This document shows, in pieces, positions 1 through 4,550 of a stretch of 8,269 nucleotides of DNA; position 1 is the first letter of the stretch; every line of letters starts with the position of its first letter. Position numbers and translations under genes: made by a program. Below the pieces are notes generated by a model that made no database searches, had not been told where the DNA came from, and worked only from the letters and a program-made list of their open reading frames with translations. The stretch is from an uncultured Flavobacteriales bacterium (GTDB taxonomy: Bacteria > Bacteroidota > Bacteroidia > Flavobacteriales > Crocinitomicaceae): contig CAMLET010000118.1 in the NCBI GenBank assembly GCA_946479125.1, positions 1-8,269 of the forward strand, written 5' to 3'.

Positions 1-2931
1 ACCGGAAATGAATCGGTGCACAGTTTGGTGACTGATGATCAGGATCATTTGTATGCAATTGGAGTAACGAGTTCAGCTGATTTTCCAATGACATCAGGTT
101 GTTTCGATAATAGTTTTGCTGGTGGACCATCCATCGCTACAAATGAATTGGGCTTTCCGCAAGGAACCGACATGTATGTTGTGCATTTTAATCAGGCTGG
201 ATCTGCATTAGTGGGTTCAACCTTTGTTGGAGGAACCAATACAGATGGAATTAATACCGGGGCACTTTTTGCCAATTATGGCGATCCGTTCCGTGGTGAA
301 ATTATTTGGAAGAACAATTCGATATATGTTGCCAGTTCTACTTTGTCTACAGACTTTCCAACGGTAAATGCTTCTCAGAATTTCCTGAACGGTGGACAAG
401 ATGCTGTGATTTTCAAAATGAGCTCCAATTTAACCACAATGCTTTGGAGTACGTATTTGGGTGGATCCGGACTCGATTCAGGGAATGGTCTTCAAACATC
501 AAGTAACGGTAATGTTCTGGTTACGGGTGGTTCTACCTCAAGCACAATGGGCTTTCAGGGGGGATTAAATCTTACAAATAACGGCGGAACAGCTGATGGT
601 TATGTGGCAAAGCTGAATGGACTTACAAGTGCTTTAATGACAGGAACATTCTTTGGTACCACAGAATTTGATCAAAGTTATTTTGTTCAGCTTGACCTCA
701 CGGACCAGGTATACATTTACGGTCAAACGGAAGGTACTATTCCTGTTTCGCCTGGTTGTTACGGAAATCCGAATTCAGGTCAGTTCGTAGCTAAGTTCAC
801 TCCGAATTTGACATCATTGGTTTGGACGACAGTGATTGGCGCGGGCACAGGTCATACAGAGTTATCGCCAACAGCGTTTTTGGTTTCTAATTGTAACGAT
901 ATTTATTTAGCCGGTTGGGGTGGATTCATTAATGTTGATGCTGGTCCACCGCAGGCAAATTTCAGTACCAGCTCAGGTTTTCCGGTTACATCAGATGCCT
1001 TTCAAAGTGTAACCAATGGAAATAATTTCTGGCTTGCAGTATTGGATGCTGATGCGGTTTTCCTGAAATATGCTACTTTCATTGGTGGTACATCTTCGTC
1101 TTACAATCACGTAGATGGAGGTACAAGCCGATTTGATAAAAACGGAAACATTTATCACGCAGTTTGTGGTGCCTGTGGAAGTGTTGATAATGGATTTAGT
1201 ACTACGCCTGGTGTTTGGTCACCAACAAACCCAAGTTGGAACTGTAATCTAGCTGTGTTTAAGTTTGAGTTGAGTACTACTGAAGCGGTTGTGGCAACTC
1301 CCGATCCTTTAGTTTGTTTACCTGATCCCGTTATTTTCAATAATAACAGTGCAAATGGAAATGCCTTTCATTGGGATTTTGGAGACGGAACAGAGTCGAA
1401 TTTGGTAAATCCCTCACACGTGTATACCGGACCAGGACAGTACGAAGTAACACTTGTTGTAACCGATACAAACGAATGTTTCGCGCCTGATTCAATTACT
1501 TTCATTGTTAACATCGGTGATTTTCAGGGTGGTGTAGTAGACCCGGAAGTTCAGGTTTGTAGTGGTGATCCGGCACAAATGGAAGCTTACGGTGGTGCTA
1601 CATATCTATGGAGTCCGGCTCAGTTTCTGAATAATCCAAATATCTCGAATCCGATTGCAACCGTAACTACAAACACACTTTTTTCATGTATTGTTTCTGA
1701 TAGTTGTGGAGTGGATACCGTCCAGGTTCAGGTTTTGGTATCTGGCGGTTCTGTGGTCGCCAGTAATGATACTTCTGTCTGTTTGGGGAACAATGTTCCT
1801 CTATTCGTAAACGGTATTGTCAATATTCTTTGGTCGCCGGCAACTTATTTGGATGATCCTACAAGTGCAACACCAACTTCAACACCAACAAATTCAATTC
1901 AGTATACTGTTTCAGGCCAAACTGTTGACGGATGTCCACTTTCTGAAGTAGTAAACATTGCGGTTTTCTTTAATCCGCCGGTTCCAAATATGCCTGATAC
2001 CCTCAAGTATTGTAATGGCACAAGCGGAACAGTTACGGTAAGCGGTGGTGAAACTTATTTGTGGAGTCCGGGAACCAATATTTCCTCCACAACTTCTCCT
2101 ACTGTTACCATTTCTACTGCAACAGAACAGTACTATTATTGTGATTTCACGAATGCTTGTGGAACCTTAACCGATTCCATGTACATTGATCTGATTGAAC
2201 TTTCCATTACAGCTGGTAACGACACTATTGTTTGTCCTGGTGAACCAGTAGAATTTTATGCTACGGGAGCAGTTTCGTATTTGTGGTCCCCAAGTGTAAC
2301 ACCCGTTACTCCAACATATTCTGAAGTTACAACATCATCGATTATTCCGAGAACTTATCATGTGCAAGGAACTGACGCGTATGGTTGTATTGCAGTAGAT
2401 TCCGTTCGATTGAATTTATTTCCGCAGCCTTTTATTCAGACAAATGCTGACGTTTATGCCTTTTTAGGAGATGAAGTACAACTGAGCGCAACTTCAAGTA
2501 CGCCCGGACCTTTTGTTTGGTCACCGGCGGAATTTTTAAGTTGTGTGGTTTGTGATAATCCGTTGGCAAGTCCGGACCAAAACTTTACCTATACCGTTAC
2601 TTATACAGATGAAAACGGTTGTTCTGCTTCTGATGATGTGAGAATAATTTACGATCCGGTGATTTATGTCCCAAATGCCTTTACTCCGGATGGAAATAGC
2701 ATAAATGCCGATTTCTTTGCGGTTGCAGCGAATATCCGAGAATTCAAAATGGAGATCTTCAATCGTTGGGGAGAATTGATCTATACCGGCGACTTGCAAT
2801 CAAAATCATGGAATGGTGCGTACAAAGGCTTACCTTGTCCGGATGGTGTTTACGTTTGGAAAATATCTTACAAAAGCTTGTGGAGTGAAGAGCAGCACCA
2901 CTTAGTTGGTCACGTAAGCTTACTGCGTTAG
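1..2931 (+). CDS. Partial (5' end missing): T9SS type B secreted adhesin-like protein with SBBP repeats, PKD and Ig-like repeats
   Basis: The frame is open from the first base, so the true start lies upstream; the in-frame GTG at 16 is internal (residues 1-5 read TGNES). Numbering from base 1, 976 residues are visible. Residues ~1-425 hold degenerate SBBP/beta-propeller units (HLYAIGVTSSADFP, SIYVASSTLSTDFP, VYIYGQTEG, DIYLAGWGG, NIYHAVCGACG), ending in a Cys-rich stretch at ~389-416. A PKD domain follows at ~435-505 with the signature HWDFGDG at 457-463. Five Ig-like repeats with a central WSP motif lie at ~514-883. Residues ~884-976 (YVPNAFTPDGN, FNRWGELIY, WNGAYKG, PDGVYVWKISY, final GHVSLLR) match the gliding-motility-associated, T9SS type B C-terminal sorting domain (TIGR04131/PF13585). 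By family knowledge such proteins cross the outer membrane through the Por/Spr machinery and are attached to the surface or released; an adhesive role is inference. The partner or ligand cannot be told. The stop interlocks with that of convergent mtaB. Confidence 0.93.
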   Translation, partial: TGNESVHSLVTDDQDHLYAIGVTSSADFPMTSGCFDNSFAGGPSIATNELGFPQGTDMYVVHFNQAGSALVGSTFVGGTNTDGINTGALFANYGDPFRGEIIWKNNSIYVASSTLSTDFPTVNASQNFLNGGQDAVIFKMSSNLTTMLWSTYLGGSGLDSGNGLQTSSNGNVLVTGGSTSSTMGFQGGLNLTNNGGTADGYVAKLNGLTSALMTGTFFGTTEFDQSYFVQLDLTDQVYIYGQTEGTIPVSPGCYGNPNSGQFVAKFTPNLTSLVWTTVIGAGTGHTELSPTAFLVSNCNDIYLAGWGGFINVDAGPPQANFSTSSGFPVTSDAFQSVTNGNNFWLAVLDADAVFLKYATFIGGTSSSYNHVDGGTSRFDKNGNIYHAVCGACGSVDNGFSTTPGVWSPTNPSWNCNLAVFKFELSTTEAVVATPDPLVCLPDPVIFNNNSANGNAFHWDFGDGTESNLVNPSHVYTGPGQYEVTLVVTDTNECFAPDSITFIVNIGDFQGGVVDPEVQVCSGDPAQMEAYGGATYLWSPAQFLNNPNISNPIATVTTNTLFSCIVSDSCGVDTVQVQVLVSGGSVVASNDTSVCLGNNVPLFVNGIVNILWSPATYLDDPTSATPTSTPTNSIQYTVSGQTVDGCPLSEVVNIAVFFNPPVPNMPDTLKYCNGTSGTVTVSGGETYLWSPGTNISSTTSPTVTISTATEQYYYCDFTNACGTLTDSMYIDLIELSITAGNDTIVCPGEPVEFYATGAVSYLWSPSVTPVTPTYSEVTTSSIIPRTYHVQGTDAYGCIAVDSVRLNLFPQPFIQTNADVYAFLGDEVQLSATSSTPGPFVWSPAEFLSCVVCDNPLASPDQNFTYTVTYTDENGCSASDDVRIIYDPVIYVPNAFTPDGNSINADFFAVAANIREFKMEIFNRWGELIYTGDLQSKSWNGAYKGLPCPDGVYVWKISYKSLWSEEQHHLVGHVSLLR
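1540..2649 (+). repeat. Five tandem Ig-like protein repeats (~75 residues each)
   Basis: Inside the surface protein the motif (Y/I/F)-x-W-S-P recurs with Trp codons at 1609, 1831, 2062, 2284 and 2518. The spacing is 74, 77, 74 and 78 residues. Most units start with a Cys-containing strand (VCSGDP, VCLGNN, YCNGTS, VCPGEP) and end with a second Cys (DSCG, DGCP, NACG, YGCI, NGCS) before an alternating hydrophobic strand. This fits stacked beta-sandwich modules forming a stalk between the PKD domain and the sorting domain. The fifth unit lacks the leading Cys and instead has a CVVC pair after WSP. The units have diverged in sequence, so this is not a recent DNA duplication. Confidence 0.8.
2928..2931. 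other. Interlocked convergent stop codons (TTAG)
   Basis: The plus-strand stop TAG (2929-2931) and the mtaB stop TAA (complement of TTA, 2928-2930) share the tetranucleotide TTAG. The convergent genes therefore overlap by 4 bp with no intergenic spacer, and any terminator for either must lie inside the other's coding sequence. I see no good stem-loop with a T tract near this junction. Confidence 0.95.
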
Positions 2932-4241
2932 TTCAGAAATTCAACCTTAACAATTCCGTCTCTATCGATTTCCGTCAATTGAACAGATTTCAATGCATTT
3001 ACCAATTCTGGCGTATGCTTGGCTTTCACCTTCACGTAATTCTCAGTAAATCCGTAAACATATCCTTCGTTTTCTTCGGCTTCAAAAAGAACCGTTCTTT
3101 TGGTTCCAATTTGACTTTCGTAAAAAGCTCTTTTTTTCTTCTCAGATAGGATATGCAATTGTTTACTTCGTACCGCACGAGTTGCTTGTGGAACAGGATT
3201 ACCTAACTTCACAGCTGTTGTATTGGCTCTTTCAGAGTAAGTAAACACGTGTAAGTAGGAAACGTCTAAATCTTTTAAGAAATCAACGGTTTCCATGAAC
3301 TCTTCATCTGTTTCACCCGGGAAGCCAACAATAACATCAACACCAATAGAACAATCTGGTCTCAGGCTTTTGATATGATTAACTCTATCAGCATACAATT
3401 CACGAAGGTATTTTCTTCGCATGGCTTTTAACAAACGATTACTTCCCGACTGCAGTGGAATATGGAAATGAGGAACAAACAACTTTGCATTTGAGAGTGT
3501 GAAATCAATGATCTCGTTGCTCAATAAATTCGGTTCTATAGAAGATATTCTAAATCTGTCGATCCCCGAAATTTTATCCAGCTCCTTTACCAATTCAAAG
3601 AAATTCTCATCATCTCCTTGTCCAAAATCACCAATATTTACACCTGTCAGTACAATTTCTTTTACCTCAGAACTGGCAATTTTTTCAGCTTCAACAACGG
3701 TTTCAGCAATTGTAGCATTTCTACTTTTCCCTCTTGCCAACGGAATGGTACAGAACGTACAGAAATAGTCACAACCATCTTGAATTTTAAGGAAAGATCG
3801 TGTTCTGTCTCCAATGGAATATGCAGGAATAAATGTGGTTGTTTGCTTAATGCTCTCAAAGCTAACTTTCGCTTTTTCGTTTTCGTCCAAGCGTGCTTTT
3901 TCTTCCAGATGCTCAACAATGTTGAATTTTTCGTTTGCGCCAAGTACTAAGGAAACTCCTGGAATAGAAGCAATTTCTTCCGGTTTCAATTGTGCGTAGC
4001 AACCAATAATGGCAACGTAAACTTCAGGATTGATCTTCAGTGCGCGTCGAACCAATTGCTTACACTTTTTATCAGCATTTTCAGTTACGGAGCAGGTATT
4101 AATTACCAGAACGTCGGGTGTCTCTTCAAAATCCACCTTAGCGAATCCTGCATTTTCAAATAGGCGCGTAATGGTAGATGTCTCAGAAAAATTGAGTTTA
4201 CATCCAAGGGTATAAAACGCTACTTTTTTAAATTGCTGCAT
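2928..4241 (-). CDS. mtaB: tRNA (N6-L-threonylcarbamoyladenosine(37)-C2)-methylthiotransferase MtaB
   Basis: This 437-residue protein has full family length. By family knowledge MtaB is a cytoplasmic radical-SAM enzyme that adds a methylthio group to t6A37, giving ms2t6A37 in ANN-decoding tRNAs and helping reading-frame fidelity. The N-terminal MTTase domain shows TLGCKLN (C14), INTCSVT (C50) and IIGCYAQ (C81), the three ligands of the auxiliary 4Fe-4S cluster. The radical-SAM core has DGCDYFCTFC (C157, C161, C164; CxxxCxxC), followed by PLARG, LTGVNIG, HIPLQSGSNRLLKAMRRKY at ~259-278 and VGFPGETDEEF at ~305-315. A TRAM-type RNA-binding domain fills ~375-436. The TLGCKLN and DKKCKQLVRRA context points to the MtaB branch rather than MiaB or RimO. 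The ATG at 4241 places TLGC close to the N terminus as usual; no clear Shine-Dalgarno site is seen, which is normal in Bacteroidota. A TATCTTTG promoter lies 38 bp upstream. The gene is transcribed divergently from the downstream sensor gene. Confidence 0.96.
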   Translation of the reverse strand: MQQFKKVAFYTLGCKLNFSETSTITRLFENAGFAKVDFEETPDVLVINTCSVTENADKKCKQLVRRALKINPEVYVAIIGCYAQLKPEEIASIPGVSLVLGANEKFNIVEHLEEKARLDENEKAKVSFESIKQTTTFIPAYSIGDRTRSFLKIQDGCDYFCTFCTIPLARGKSRNATIAETVVEAEKIASSEVKEIVLTGVNIGDFGQGDDENFFELVKELDKISGIDRFRISSIEPNLLSNEIIDFTLSNAKLFVPHFHIPLQSGSNRLLKAMRRKYLRELYADRVNHIKSLRPDCSIGVDVIVGFPGETDEEFMETVDFLKDLDVSYLHVFTYSERANTTAVKLGNPVPQATRAVRSKQLHILSEKKKRAFYESQIGTKRTVLFEAEENEGYVYGFTENYVKVKAKHTPELVNALKSVQLTEIDRDGIVKVEFLN

Positions 4242-4279
4242 ATGATTGAAACTGACCTTTGTGTTGGTAAATGCGGGTA

Positions 4280-4287
4280 CAAAGATA
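4280..4287 (-). promoter_or_regulatory. mtaB promoter, Bacteroidota -7 element
   Basis: The minus strand reads TATCTTTG here, a perfect match to the Bacteroidota TAnnTTTG -7 consensus. The T-rich stretch about 19-20 nt upstream on that strand (complement of about 4305-4311) could serve as the weak -33 element; no exact TTG is seen there. Transcription would start near 4273-4276 and give a leader of roughly 32-35 nt containing one copy of the 13-mer ACAAAGGTCAGTT. Confidence 0.65.
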
Positions 4288-4310
4288 GCCTTTATTGATA
4301 GAAATGAAAA

Positions 4311-4338
4311 ACGAAAGCCCGTAACTCCGAACTTTCGT
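4311..4338. repeat. Short stem-loop with T-rich flanks on both sides
   Basis: ACGAAAG (4311-4317) pairs with CTTTCGT (4332-4338) around a 14-nt loop. T-rich sequence follows on both strands (CTTTT on the plus strand, TTTTC on the minus strand), so it resembles a weak bidirectional terminator. It lies upstream of the mtaB promoter, where no transcript needing termination is evident, and the 7-bp stem is short. Its function is unclear. Confidence 0.3.
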
Positions 4339-4352
4339 CTTTTAACTAAAGT

Positions 4353-4379
4353 TTTTGACCGGTGGTTAGAGGGTCAAAA
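4353..4379. repeat. 8-bp inverted repeat TTTTGACC-N11-GGTCAAAA
   Basis: TTTTGACC (4353-4360) and GGTCAAAA (4372-4379) form a perfect dyad with an 11-bp spacer. The TGACC/GGTCA core is the same as in the outer 13-bp pair, and the two dyads are almost concentric (centres near 4366 and 4369.5). The size and spacing fit an operator for a dimeric DNA-binding protein, or a hairpin, but no T tract follows that would make it a terminator. Confidence 0.45.
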
Positions 4380-4518
4380 TTCGATTTAGGTAGTACAGGT
4401 ATTTATATCTATACTAAAGTTCTCAGTTTAAAACACTGAATCCAGGTGGCGATTCGTATTTCCTTTCGGGAACGATACAAAGGTCAGTTATTCTTTACTG
4501 AATCGTTTTACCGCTGGA

Positions 4519-4526
4519 TAACTTTT
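4519..4526 (+). promoter_or_regulatory. Candidate promoter for the sensor kinase pair
   Basis: TAACTTTT matches the Bacteroidota TAnnTTTG -7 consensus at 7 of 8 positions. TTTAC near 4494 is a possible -33 element at about the right distance. Initiation would fall near 4533, 15-20 nt before the ATG at 4551, which would exclude the upstream GTG start. No better plus-strand match was found in the intergenic region. Confidence 0.33.
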
Positions 4527-4550
4527 TTGCACGCGCTCATTTTCCGCGAT

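Larger units (their letters stand above)
4250..4489. repeat. Perfect 13-bp inverted repeat flanking the divergent intergenic region
   Basis: AACTGACCTTTGT at 4250-4262 is the exact reverse complement of ACAAAGGTCAGTT at 4477-4489, with 214 bp between the arms. Read along the direction of transcription of each gene, both copies give ACAAAGGTCAGTT: one ends 8 nt before the mtaB ATG, the other 61 nt before the ATG at 4551. No flanking target-site duplication is visible and the similarity does not extend beyond 13 bp. The pair could be two binding sites for one regulator, a remnant of duplicated leader sequence, or chance. Confidence 0.6.
4242..4550. other. Divergent intergenic regulatory region, 309 bp
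   Basis: This is the non-coding gap between mtaB (-) and the sensor kinase (+), if the kinase starts at the ATG at 4551. It holds the mtaB promoter, a candidate sensor promoter, two nested inverted repeats built around TGACC/GGTCA, and a short 7-bp stem-loop; each is listed separately. The sensor frame stays open back to a GTG at 4446. That extension reads as hydrophobic and basic residues ahead of a normal signal peptide, and the nearby paralogue has nothing comparable, so I treat it as non-coding. I see no convincing small ORF or structured RNA in the gap. Confidence 0.7.

Noticed and set aside
3499..4215. Several open frames on both strands inside mtaB (for example 3499-3768 and 3618-3950 plus, 3662-3943 minus).
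   Set aside because: They lie wholly within a strongly supported full-length mtaB, show no recognisable domains, and read as low-complexity Ser/Phe-rich or Lys/Leu-rich shadows.
4311..4338. A small RNA gene ending at the 7-bp stem-loop in the intergenic region.
   Set aside because: The stem is short, no convincing promoter points into it on either strand, and the region overlaps the upstream part of the mtaB promoter.
4250..4489. A 240-bp MITE-like element with 13-bp terminal inverted repeats.
   Set aside because: No target-site duplication flanks the arms, and the interval contains the mtaB promoter, which would need to have arrived with the element. The repeat pair is kept as an observation only.
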